DNA from: Leptolyngbya sp. Heron Island J
GTDB lineage: Bacteria; Cyanobacteriota; Cyanobacteriia; Phormidesmidales; Phormidesmidaceae
Assembly: GCF_000482245.1 (NCBI RefSeq)
Contig: NZ_AWNH01000012.1
Location: forward strand, 1 to 64,000
DNA: 64,000 nt
Direction of reading: 5' to 3'
Under the pieces are notes generated by a model. It searched no databases. It was not told the DNA's origin and saw only the letters and a list, made by a program, of their open reading frames with translations. This document shows positions 1 through 8,500 of the stretch, piece by piece (position 1 is the stretch's first letter; every line of letters begins with the position of its first letter). A program made the position numbers and the translations under genes.

Positions 1-381
1 AAAATAAAACCAATTATCTTTGGGGTTGTTTTATGGATACTTATTGTCATACTTGTATCAATACAAGCCCTCATCTTCCCTATTCAAGATGCTGGAATTT
101 GGTCACCAGTGCCACTAACAATACATTTCGTCACTGTGATTCTTGCTGTTTTAGTTATGTCATTTTGGTATTATAAATCAAGCGAAAAACCAAACGGATT
201 TCTCTTAGGTTTTATCTGGCTTGTTATAGATTTGATTTTAGAATCCGCTATAACAATTCCAATGTTTGTCCTTCCATCTGGTCAAACCCACCTAAGTTAT
301 TTTTTCAGATGGGACTTATTGGTTGATTTTGCAATCATAGTAATAACTCCTGGAATATATAGGTTGGCAAAAAAGAGATAG
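1..381 (+). CDS. Membrane protein, 5' truncated by window edge
   Basis: The frame is open from base 1 to a TAG at 379-381, so at least 126 residues are present and the true start lies outside the window. The visible part is almost entirely hydrophobic, with about four predicted membrane helices (near residues 5-22, 37-55, 66-85 and 102-120) and a short basic tail. The DNA is AT-richer than the phage genes downstream. I do not recognise the family. An integral membrane location is the only inference I make. Confidence 0.6.
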   Translation, partial: KIKPIIFGVVLWILIVILVSIQALIFPIQDAGIWSPVPLTIHFVTVILAVLVMSFWYYKSSEKPNGFLLGFIWLVIDLILESAITIPMFVLPSGQTHLSYFFRWDLLVDFAIIVITPGIYRLAKKR

Positions 382-383
382 CA

Positions 384-420
384 AACCCACCCCTGACGCT
401 CATTGCTTCGGGGGTTATTT
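384..420 (+). terminator. Possible terminator after the truncated membrane gene
   Basis: A C-rich arm at 384-393 can pair imperfectly with GGGGGTT at 410-416, followed by a short T/A run. The stem has a bulged A, so this is a weak call based on position just after the stop codon. Confidence 0.3.
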
Positions 421-537
421 GTTGGGGATGCTCAATACCCTCAATAGATAGCATTAACCAAAAGTCTCGTATTGCAAAAACGTCCTGATCGCTGAACACG
501 CTCCGGTAACCTTGGATGCAGTTTCCCAGGCATTACC

Positions 538-981
538 ATGAGAGCCCCCACAGTTATCGCTTTGTTGTCAGTACTCACGATCGCAGTCCCCACCCCTGTT
601 CGTGCCTGCTACATGGATATGGGAGGCGAGCGCATCGATCTAAGTCATATGTGTGGGGATGGTTCGGGGTCTACACCTGCGCCTGCACCTGCTGCTGAGC
701 CCACACCCCCTGCCAGAGAGGAGCCAGCATACATAAGGCGGGAGGATCTGGCGAGCTTTCAGGTAATCCGCATCAACTCTAACGGAGAAGCAACAGGGCG
801 GGTAAGCTTCACCCGGTCTGCGCCACAAGGGGCCACTGTCCGGGCTTATGTCCGTTTCATGGATGGCACTCGGCGCTATGTTGGGCGGGCTACTCGCACC
901 CGAGGCCAACGCCGGATAGAGATTCAGTTTTGGTTACCCCCTGGCACGTCGGTTAGTGAGGTTGAGGGCGGGGTGAGATAG
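538..981 (+). CDS. Secreted or periplasmic protein of unknown function
   Basis: The 147-residue product begins with a charged residue, a hydrophobic stretch and an Ala/Cys-type cleavage region near residue 23, which reads as a Sec signal peptide. A Pro/Ala/Glu-rich linker (about residues 45-65) leads to a C-terminal domain of about 75 residues rich in Arg, Val and aromatics that looks like a small beta fold. Two cysteines just after the predicted cleavage site could form a disulfide. I do not recognise the domain. The ATG at 538 is preferred because it opens directly on the signal peptide. Confidence 0.6.
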   Translation: MRAPTVIALLSVLTIAVPTPVRACYMDMGGERIDLSHMCGDGSGSTPAPAPAAEPTPPAREEPAYIRREDLASFQVIRINSNGEATGRVSFTRSAPQGATVRAYVRFMDGTRRYVGRATRTRGQRRIEIQFWLPPGTSVSEVEGGVR

Positions 982-1084
982 GTTTGGGTGCGATCGCACT
1001 GGCCAAAGGTCTGGGGTTGTGCAGACGCCCGGACAGCTAGGGATCAGATGTGGACAATGGGGGTGCTGAGTTTGGTGTGTAGCT

Positions 1085-1438
1085 ATGCCTGATAAGCCAA
1101 AACCTAAAAGCTTTCAATTGACCGGAACAGAGGCCATCACGCCGGAAGCCCTTCGCGGGTTGTTGGGGCTTTTGCTGCTTGGTGGCGTAATTTCCTTCTA
1201 CTTCTTGGGTGGACTGGATTGGTTGACAGCTAGGGAGGTTGACAGCCTGTATGTGGAAACTGCCGAGGATCTGGAAAGCCAATATCGCTTGATGGGCTCT
1301 GAATCTTCAGAAATGGATAAATGCGTTCAGGCTGGGGTTGTTGCACAGGCATGGTTGCAGGCGGAGGATCAAGGCAGTTATCGAACCTGGAAAGCTACTG
1401 AAAAAAGTCACTGTGAAGCGGCTGGGATTCAAAATTAG
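1085..1438 (+). CDS. One-helix membrane protein of unknown function
   Basis: A 117-residue protein with a basic N-terminus, one strongly hydrophobic segment at about residues 25-45 that is Gly/Leu rich, and a soluble C-terminal region of 70 residues with two cysteines. The layout suggests a single-pass protein with most of its mass on one side of the membrane. It ends convergently with the leftward gene at 1435-1857, sharing 4 bp. No family recognised. Confidence 0.5.
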   Translation: MPDKPKPKSFQLTGTEAITPEALRGLLGLLLLGGVISFYFLGGLDWLTAREVDSLYVETAEDLESQYRLMGSESSEMDKCVQAGVVAQAWLQAEDQGSYRTWKATEKSHCEAAGIQN

Positions 1439-1857
1439 CAGATTACTGAGAGAAGATCTTCATAGTCAACAATCTTTAAGTCGTGCCACTCGTCACTCAT
1501 CAGTCCGATGCGGTCTTCAGCCGTAAACTTGACTGCTAAGTGATCTACGGCATCTTTACCATACTTGTATATCAAGTCTTCGTGTCTTGGTAAATTCCCA
1601 AGCAATGGGCACTCTCTGAGTTTATCCACTACATAGTCATATACCGGCCATGCTGTTTTCCAGTGAGCGCTAGAAGCCAAATCCACGGCGTTCAAACCTG
1701 CATCCGTGAAGCCCTCGCTAGACTGTTGGATGTCAGCGAAAACGCTGTTCCAGGAATCCCATTTGTAGATAAAGTCATTAATTGCGGGCTCGCAAAAAGA
1801 ATCTACTGGGAGCCGGATAAGACAGGCTGAATGTTGAACTTTGCAAAGTAAATTCAT
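1435..1857 (-). CDS. Partner protein of an XRE regulator (possible toxin or immunity protein)
   Basis: This 140-residue acidic protein follows the XRE gene at 1854-2225 with a 4-bp ATGA overlap, so the two are translationally coupled. It is rich in Trp, Asp and His (for example around residues 60-75 and 118-128) and has no signal peptide or membrane segment. Regulator first and small unknown protein second is a common toxin-antitoxin or phage-regulator arrangement, but I do not recognise any toxin fold and the role is inference from context. Confidence 0.5.
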   Translation of the reverse strand: MNLLCKVQHSACLIRLPVDSFCEPAINDFIYKWDSWNSVFADIQQSSEGFTDAGLNAVDLASSAHWKTAWPVYDYVVDKLRECPLLGNLPRHEDLIYKYGKDAVDHLAVKFTAEDRIGLMSDEWHDLKIVDYEDLLSVIC

Positions 1858-2225
1858 AGCCGAATCTGCTCCTGTAAGTATTTACTCCACACCTGTCCAT
1901 GGGTCAATCCATAACGCTGTTGTGCTGCTGCTAATCGTTGTTTGGCCATCGGTATGGTGCAGTCTAACGCCTGAGCTATCTGTTCCCACCGCTCCACACC
2001 ACATTGGTGGAGCAGCTCGGCAAACAAGGCTACGGGGTCTACTCCCCAGGACTGAGCCATCATCAGCAAATCGACCAACTTAATGTCAGTACGACCGCTT
2101 TCTCTATCCCTTAGAAAGGTGTCTGCCATTCCAAGTTCAGCGGCAGCCATATACCTAAGGGATTTGCTGTATTTTTCGCGAGTCTTTTTTAAAGCCTCTC
2201 CTAATTGTTTGTCGTTAGGTAACAA
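1854..2225 (-). CDS. XRE-type helix-turn-helix regulator
   Basis: The N-terminal 65 residues match the Cro/C1 type HTH pattern: a helix with KKTREKYSKSLRYMA, a recognition region MADTFLRDRESGRT and a third helix. The C-terminal half is a further helical region of unknown role. It is transcribed leftward, divergent from the tail operon starting at 2302, and overlaps its downstream partner by 4 bp. The 76 bp between it and the tail operon probably contain promoters for both directions, so it may control tail gene expression. Confidence 0.7.
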   Translation of the reverse strand: MLPNDKQLGEALKKTREKYSKSLRYMAAAELGMADTFLRDRESGRTDIKLVDLLMMAQSWGVDPVALFAELLHQCGVERWEQIAQALDCTIPMAKQRLAAAQQRYGLTHGQVWSKYLQEQIRL

Positions 2226-2301
2226 TTGGTGATCACGATTTGCTCAGGAATGCCCTATTTTAGCTTGCACATCTGCAAGATTGTAGGCGTAGGTCTATTC
2301 C

Positions 2302-2724
2302 TTGCCTGTGTCTCTCAAGTGGAAGCCGCCCAAACTACCCGCTAACAAAACGGCTCAGTACGCGAACACGGCTGACCATGCACTGATTGTGCATAATGGC
2401 GCTGTGCTGCGAGGTGGGACGCGCATTCCTGGACGCAAGTTTATGCTGAATGCGATCGCGGGTAACTTTGGCTTTGATGATGACTTCAGAGCGGTTGAGG
2501 TTTTTGCTGATGCCTACCAAGAGACAGGTAGCTTTGCTCGTGCATTTAGGGCAACCGCTCAACAGGGCCAGAAAGAGATTAAAGCCGCCTTTGGGTATAA
2601 GTGGGCTTGGCCTTCCGGTAGAGCCACTAAACGCCGTAATGGCGAAGTGGTGACATCTCCCAGAAACATTATCGATACAGGTGAGCTTAAGCGGTCTCAG
2701 CAGCCAGTGAGGTTCTTGCCATGA
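2302..2724 (+). CDS. Phage tail completion / HK97 gp10-like protein
   Basis: First gene of the tail operon, 140 residues, basic. Position (immediately before a tail-terminator-like gene and a tube protein) and size fit the HK97 gp10-type head-tail joining or tail completion family. The C-terminal part ends in a 'DTGEL..S' segment typical of that family. The start is a TTG at 2302; a GTG at 2308 is an alternative and neither has a strong Shine-Dalgarno site. The stop overlaps the next ATG by 4 bp. Family call rests on synteny plus weak motif resemblance. Confidence 0.55.
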   Translation: MPVSLKWKPPKLPANKTAQYANTADHALIVHNGAVLRGGTRIPGRKFMLNAIAGNFGFDDDFRAVEVFADAYQETGSFARAFRATAQQGQKEIKAAFGYKWAWPSGRATKRRNGEVVTSPRNIIDTGELKRSQQPVRFLP

Positions 2725-3158
2725 GTGCAAATTTTGCTGATGCGGTTGAGTTGAGTGAATACCTGGCCAATATCTTGAGACCGCACTTAGGAGAGTGGAA
2801 GGATGGTAGCCCCAGAGTACATATCATCCCGCCCGAGCCAGAACTGCCGGGCAAGGTTAAAGCTGATACCGCCAGCCAATCAGAGCTGGAATGCATCATT
2901 TTTCGTGTGGCTGAAGGTGAGCCCAGATCAATGAGTGGTGGTCAGAAGTATCGAGAGCCAGTGTACCAAATCGAGCTAGTCAATTACCTCGACAATACTA
3001 AACTTGCTCACGCGATGAACGTGATTGACGCGGACGCTCGCATTATTTCAGCCCGTCCTCGAACGTATCTGCCTGCTAACACCCAAACCTATGAGCAATG
3101 TCGTTATTACGTGCGGACTGCTCAAGTGATCAACAAAGTCGTTTACACCCCTTCTTAA
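2721..3158 (+). CDS. Tail terminator-like phage protein
   Basis: A 145-residue protein coupled to the previous gene by an ATGA overlap. Its place between the gp10-like protein and the tube protein, and its alpha/beta composition with a central 'YQIELVNY' strand, fit the tail terminator (gpU-like) slot, which caps the tail tube and stops its polymerisation. Sequence similarity in this family is low, so the call is mostly positional. Confidence 0.5.
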   Translation: MSANFADAVELSEYLANILRPHLGEWKDGSPRVHIIPPEPELPGKVKADTASQSELECIIFRVAEGEPRSMSGGQKYREPVYQIELVNYLDNTKLAHAMNVIDADARIISARPRTYLPANTQTYEQCRYYVRTAQVINKVVYTPS

Positions 3159-3161
3159 CTC

Positions 3162-3410
3162 ATGCCTGAATTAAAAGATTTCTACGTCGTTCGTCATCCC
3201 AACAATCAATTTGAGCCAACCCAAGGCAAAGAGCCCACGGGGTTTATTGCAAGCGCTAAACGTTTTTCAAGTATTGCCGAGGCTGAAAAAGGCGCTAGTG
3301 AGGGCGCTGTTGGCATCAGTCTCTATGGTTATGAAGGTGGTAAACCTATTCCCCTGAAACACATGCCCCTAAGCCAGGGCAAGACTGACAACGCTAAGCC
3401 CACCACATAA
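3162..3410 (+). CDS. Small tail-operon protein of unknown function
   Basis: An 82-residue protein 3 bp after the tail-terminator-like gene, on the same strand and with the same base composition. It has an N-terminal 'FYVVRHPNNQFEP' segment, a central Ala/Glu helix and a polar tail. I do not recognise it. Placement before the tube gene suggests a tail assembly or completion role. Confidence 0.55.
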   Translation: MPELKDFYVVRHPNNQFEPTQGKEPTGFIASAKRFSSIAEAEKGASEGAVGISLYGYEGGKPIPLKHMPLSQGKTDNAKPTT

Positions 3411-3439
3411 ATCTATTTCTCATAGGAGTTCTCAAAACC

Positions 3440-4390
3440 ATGGGTTTCCCTACGATTTCTCAGCTCGTATCAGATGACCGAGCGAGTGTATGCCCTATCC
3501 CTGATAGTCGCACTTTGCCAATCCCTTATACCATTGACTCTGACGCAGCAGCGGGGGCAGGTGCAGGCACGCTTACATTGTCTTTGACGACGGCTGATGG
3601 AGCAGCAGCGGGGGCGAGCGATCGCGCAGAATTAGAACATGATTCAGAGATTTTCTTCCCTAGCTCTAATACAGTCGCCGTGGATGGCGCTGGAGTATTA
3701 GGGAGGCGTACGATCAGTGTTGATGATGGGGCGCTTGGATTGCCCACAAATTTGGTGCAGGTCGGCGATTACATTAAATTTGCTGGCCATGCTCAGAGGT
3801 ACTTGATCAAAGAACGAACTGCAGGTGCTACTGAATATACGCTTCGCCTTGACCCTGCTCTTAAGGCAGTTCCCGCCGATGATGAAGCCGTCACCGTTTA
3901 CAATGTTGTCCGACTAAATCTGGGCACTGGTATTCAGTTCGTAGATATTACCAGTGCCGGGGCAGCGGTCCCAGTAACAGGCGTCAAGTATCCTATGGCA
4001 GGCCCTGTGACATCGCTGACGGTCTATGAGATGCGTCAACTGTTGGGTGTAACCGACATGTCTCCTACGCCGACGGTGGCCTCCACGGAAGTGACCGACA
4101 TGAAGTCTAAGGCCAACATTCAAGGCGACACTACGTTTGACCTGTCCATCTCTGGGGTTGAATTCAACGGAAATAGTGGGCTTGGTGAAGTGGTGCTCCC
4201 ATCGTTGTTGGACGGAGATGACACGAGCATTGGCGTCTATTTTATCTATGTGAACCAAGACGGCAAACGTATTCAGGATACTGGCTCATTCACAGCCTCT
4301 GGCGGTGCTGGCCCTGTGGAAGCTGCTCGGACCTATGAGGTAACCGTGTCTGCAAACCTGGGCGACAACTTTGAACGATGGCAGCCATAA
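3440..4390 (+). CDS. Major tail (tube) protein
   Basis: A 316-residue Thr/Ala/Gly/Val-rich beta protein preceded by an AGGAG site about 9 bp before its ATG. It sits directly before the gpG/gpGT frameshift pair and the tape measure, which is the conserved place of the tail tube subunit in siphoviruses. Residues 30-135 carry an insertion-like Ala/Asp-rich region and the C-terminal half has the alternating strand pattern of tube proteins. The length is at the upper end for tube subunits, so an extra domain facing outward is possible. Confidence 0.65.
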   Translation: MGFPTISQLVSDDRASVCPIPDSRTLPIPYTIDSDAAAGAGAGTLTLSLTTADGAAAGASDRAELEHDSEIFFPSSNTVAVDGAGVLGRRTISVDDGALGLPTNLVQVGDYIKFAGHAQRYLIKERTAGATEYTLRLDPALKAVPADDEAVTVYNVVRLNLGTGIQFVDITSAGAAVPVTGVKYPMAGPVTSLTVYEMRQLLGVTDMSPTPTVASTEVTDMKSKANIQGDTTFDLSISGVEFNGNSGLGEVVLPSLLDGDDTSIGVYFIYVNQDGKRIQDTGSFTASGGAGPVEAARTYEVTVSANLGDNFERWQP

Positions 4391-4623
4391 AGCTATTGCA
4401 GTCCCCCCGCCTGACCTTGGTCAATTCTGTGATTGAAAACGGGTTAATCAAAGCAGGCTGGGTGTATTCACTCGGCTTGCTCGGCTCCGTGGAACCAGTA
4501 CAGGGAGATGGCCAGCAGTATCAGGTAAGCATTCCCGAATTCATGCAGCAAGACCCCAGTGGTGGGGAGTTGTTTGAAGCTAACGACACTATTGATTTTT
4601 TCTTAGCCAATGGACAACAATGA
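4378..4623 (+). CDS. Small tail-operon protein
   Basis: An 81-residue protein whose start overlaps the end of the tube protein by 13 bp and whose end overlaps gpG by 14 bp. Beta-rich, with a C-terminal acidic region. No family recognised. The tight overlaps on both sides support expression as part of the tail operon. Confidence 0.5.
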   Translation: MAAIKLLQSPRLTLVNSVIENGLIKAGWVYSLGLLGSVEPVQGDGQQYQVSIPEFMQQDPSGGELFEANDTIDFFLANGQQ

Positions 4624-5293
4624 GTTCCTAGAAAATCTACGCAAACAATCCCGCCCAGGATTCAACAAACTGGAGCGAGATTGGTACTTTAATCGGTTTC
4701 AGGCTGAAGCAGGAAAAATTGAGGCACTGAAACAACTAGCCGAGCAAATTTCAAAAGCTCTTAATGAGCCATTGGACCAAGTAACGAGCTGGATCGTCCG
4801 GTCTTCGGCCAATGACACCGAGGCTATGGGTAAGCTTACTAAATGGCTTCCTGATATTGCTCGACTAGAAGATGAGGCTAAGCGCTCCAACCAAGCTGCC
4901 AGCCGGGATATGGCAGGGATGATTCTGTGCTCCCGGTTATCTCTGGAGTGGGTGGTTAACCACAAAGAACGGCTTGAAGAGACCTATTTGATTGAGTTCC
5001 CTAACGCTGATTGGGAAGGGTTGCAATCTCAAAAACCTAGCAAGTTCCTTGGCTCCGAAGGACGCTGGAAGGTGATTAATGCCATTACAGATATGCTCCC
5101 TGGCAGCATCATCGAAGAAATTGCAGACTATGCCATGAACGAATTGTTCGATGGCAAACGCCCAGAACCAGAGCCCGAGGAAGCGCCTGAGGATGTCATA
5201 AAAAAGCCAGTACCCGAGTCCAGCGAGCCAGAGAGAATAGGGCTCGATTCGATGAGTATTTCTGGGGGCTCTACCTTACCCTCTGCGAGCTAA
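4610..5293 (+). CDS. Tail assembly chaperone gpG-like protein
   Basis: A 227-residue, mainly helical, acidic protein placed between the tube and tape measure genes, the position of lambda gpG. These chaperones bind the tape measure protein and recruit tube subunits. Near its 3' end the codons ATA AAA AAG contain the slippery heptamer A AAA AAG at 5200-5206, and the -1 frame is open to 5589. The unshifted product ends in a Pro/Glu/Ser-rich tail. The function follows from position and the frameshift signal, not from sequence identity. Confidence 0.75.
   Translation: MDNNEFLENLRKQSRPGFNKLERDWYFNRFQAEAGKIEALKQLAEQISKALNEPLDQVTSWIVRSSANDTEAMGKLTKWLPDIARLEDEAKRSNQAASRDMAGMILCSRLSLEWVVNHKERLEETYLIEFPNADWEGLQSQKPSKFLGSEGRWKVINAITDMLPGSIIEEIADYAMNELFDGKRPEPEPEEAPEDVIKKPVPESSEPERIGLDSMSISGGSTLPSAS
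5200..5206 (+). promoter_or_regulatory. Programmed -1 frameshift site (A AAA AAG)
   Basis: The heptamer A AAA AAG is in the correct register relative to the gpG frame (ATA AAA AAG). It lies 9 nt after the last stop codon (TGA, 5188-5190) of the -1 frame and upstream of the zero-frame stop at 5291-5293, so a shift here gives an uninterrupted fusion. The same heptamer drives dnaX frameshifting in E. coli. Confidence 0.8.
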
Positions 5294-5589
5294 AGATCAG
5301 CGATCCGTTGTGGCATTGGGACAGCATTCTTACCCTACCCATTCGAATGGTGCATGACTTTGTTGAAGAGATGCGTCGCCGTGACACTGCAACTCAAAAC
5401 CGTGCTCAATTTGCGATCGCATCCTTTGCGGCCACCCATGGCAAAGACTGGAAGCCTCAAGATTTCCTCCCCTGGGCAACTGAACAACCTGTAGCCGCTG
5501 ACACCTTAGCTGTTCTCCAAGAATTGGTCGATGCTGGAGAACTTAGTCCACGGGCAGAAGCCGCCGCTAGAGCGAGACTCAAGGCATGA
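5206..5589 (+). CDS. gpT part of the gpGT frameshift product
   Basis: After a -1 slip at 5200-5206 this frame adds 127 residues to 199 residues of gpG, giving a fusion of about 326 residues. There is no ATG or good ribosome binding site that would let it be made alone; the first possible start is a TTG at 5308. The added segment is Trp-rich near its start and helical after that, as expected for a T domain that contacts the tube subunit. The stop overlaps the tape measure ATG by 4 bp. Confidence 0.75.
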   Translation, partial: ASTRVQRARENRARFDEYFWGLYLTLCELKISDPLWHWDSILTLPIRMVHDFVEEMRRRDTATQNRAQFAIASFAATHGKDWKPQDFLPWATEQPVAADTLAVLQELVDAGELSPRAEAAARARLKA

Positions 5590-8500
5590 CTTCCTTAGGC
5601 GAATTAACCCTAGATTTAAAGCTCGACGACAAAGCCTACAACAAAGGTATTGCTGAAGCTCGCAAAAAAGCAGAGGCAATGGACCGAGAGTTTGTATCTG
5701 TGCTTCGGGCAGACACTAAGAACTTTCTGGCAGCCTTTGAGCAAGCGGAACGGGTTAAGAATCGGCTAGACCGAGTTATCACGGCTGAATTCAGAGTAAA
5801 TACTAATCAGATCCGTGGAGCGCTGGAGATTGCCGAGAATGCTCGACGTGAGTTCAAGAAAACTCAAAACACAACATTTACAGCTGACAATAGTCAATTC
5901 CTGGCGGCTGTTAAAGAGATTCGGGCAGCTCGCCGGAACATTGACAAACCCATCAAGGTAAAAATTGGGGTTGAGATCCAAGGATTATTTAACGCGGTCA
6001 ATAATGCGACTAGGGCCATTGCCAGGCTTAGGAAGCCAGTCGCGGTCACATTCACTGCTAACGATCGCGCCCTACGACGCACGCTCAACAGCATTGACAA
6101 AGCAACAGCGCGATTGGGTAAGCCGGTTAGTGCCAACTTCAGGGCCAAGGCGGATCAGTTCTTTAAGGTATTTCGCAATGTTGAGGCTGCCAAAAAACAG
6201 GCATCAACTGACGTTGTTGTTAATTTTAAGCCCAGGAATGAAAGCAGCCTGCTGAGCACTTTAGAGCGAGCAGAAGCCGCTCGCAAACGATTGACTGGCA
6301 CATCTACGGTGGTATTGCAGGCAGACGCCCGAAAGTTTTTTAGGGCTATTAAGCTGACTGAGTCCGCAAAAAAGGACTTCCGATCTGCTGCTACCACCAC
6401 GCTAAATGCCAACGCCACTAAATTCTTTAGGGCTATCAAGGCAGCCAATGAGGCTCGCAAAACACTGTCTAAAACTATCACGGTAGAGATCCGTGCAAAT
6501 GCGACTCAGTTTTTTAGAGCGGTCAAGCGAGCTGAGAAGGCGAAGCAAGATTTTCGATCAGCCGCTACTACCGAATTTAAGCTAAACGCTAATAAGTTTT
6601 TCAAAGGCATTCAGCAGGTTGAACGCGCTCGCAAAACGGTAACCAAGGATGTCACGGTCAATATCCGGGCTAATGCTACTCAATACTTCAGAGCAGCTAA
6701 ACGCATTGAGCAGACCAAGAAAGATATTCGGTCCACGGCTACCACTGAGTTAAGACTGAATGCCAATAAGTTTTTCTCGGGGCTGAAGCGAGCAGAACAG
6801 GCCAAGAAGTCTGTTGTGAGAGATGTCACCGTAAGGCTCAAGGCTGACGCTGGCCAGTATTTCCGCACCACCAAGCGGATAGAATCTGAGAAGAAAAAGT
6901 TTCGTGGGACGGCTACCACAGAATTAAGGGCCAACGCCAGTCAGTTTTTTAGAGCCACCAAAACTGTCAAAGAGCAGAAAAAAGAATTAGGCAAACCAGT
7001 CTCTACAACGCTGCGACTCAATAAAGAGCAGTACCGACAAGATCTTAGGGCAGCCCGCACCGACACCCGAGAGTTTAAGCGTGAATTTGGAACTGGTCAG
7101 TTTCGATTACCACGGGTTAATAGCCGTGAGTTTGAGCGCAGCATTAGGGATGCTGGGAGTCGAGGGCGAAACGTCTTAACTGGGATCTTCCAGGGGATCG
7201 GGCAAGAAATATTTCAGACAATCACCACTGCGCTCACGGCTGCCTTATCTGCACCGATCCGGCTGGGTGGAGGTGCGATCGCAGCATTCTCTGATGTAGA
7301 AGCAGGATTGGTAAACTTTGAGGCCAAGGCCCGTAGCTCGGTTGACAGTGCAGAAGAGTTGGCTAGAGTGTCTGCTAAAGTCGCTGATGAGGCTGAACGT
7401 ATTGGTATTGAAACCAGCAAGACTCCGGCTCAGGTGGCTCAAATTGCTACCCGCATGATCGAGCTGGGGGCAACAGCAAACCAGGCAGCCAACAACGTTG
7501 ATGGAGTTATTACAGCCTTAGAGGCTACCGGCTTTACAGACATCGACAAGACTGCTAAATCATTTCAGTTAGCGGCCAATGTATTTGGCGAGTCCTCAGA
7601 AGAGTTTGCCGATAAACTGGCCTTGCTCACTTCGAGCACAGCCGTCACGACAGCAACCGATGTAGAGCAAGCCTTTGGTAAAGCTGGGGGTGCGTTTCGG
7701 GCAGCTGGCCAGGACTTAGAATCTTTATTGGCATTGTTCTCTGGCTTCAGATCGGCAAGTGGCCCAGAGATTGCGGCAACGGCCACCCGAAACGCTGTAG
7801 CTAAACTGCTGCCCCCAGCTGAACGGGCTACCGAGATTATCGATAAATTGGGCATCACCTTATTCGACTCTGCGGGTGAGGCACTACCCATCCTGGATGT
7901 CTTGGAAGACCTTAAGAGCAGGATTGAGGATTTACCTCAAGAAGAACGCCTGAGATTCTTACAGCGCGTCTTTGACCGTCGTAGCGCCTCTGAGATTGCT
8001 CTTATCCTGGAGCAGCTTGATACTGTTAGATCTACCTACGATGGACTGCGGGAGGACTCCGAGGGCGTTGCTAAGCAGCTGCAAAAAGATCTGAATCAAG
8101 GTATAGGCGCAGCGGTTAACCGTTTGGGCGGAACCATCCAAACACTGGCAGGAGCCTTTGGTGAAGCATTAGGGCCTGGAGTAGAAGCTTTGATTCGGGG
8201 GCTGACTGGGGCATTAAACACGGTAACGGAGGCCGCAGCTGGTGGTTTATTTGATCCCTTGACTGAATCGGTCGAACGGTTTTTTGTTGCAATCAGTGGG
8301 ACAAGTTTATCTAACCTACTGGATCAACTAAGAGCTGGGGAGGGACCAGTAGACGGACTGGGACGCGCATTTGTTCGCGTTGCCGACACAATTCAAGGTG
8401 CTTTGGCTTCTGTGATTAATGGGTTTACTAACTTCATCCAAAACAACCCTGATGCACTAGGTAATTTTGTGGATGGCTTCGCTGATGGATTTAGTCGGAC

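Noticed and set aside
1037-1282. Minus-strand frame opposite the one-helix membrane gene
   Set aside because: No ribosome binding site and unlikely composition; the plus-strand gene has a better start and a membrane helix.
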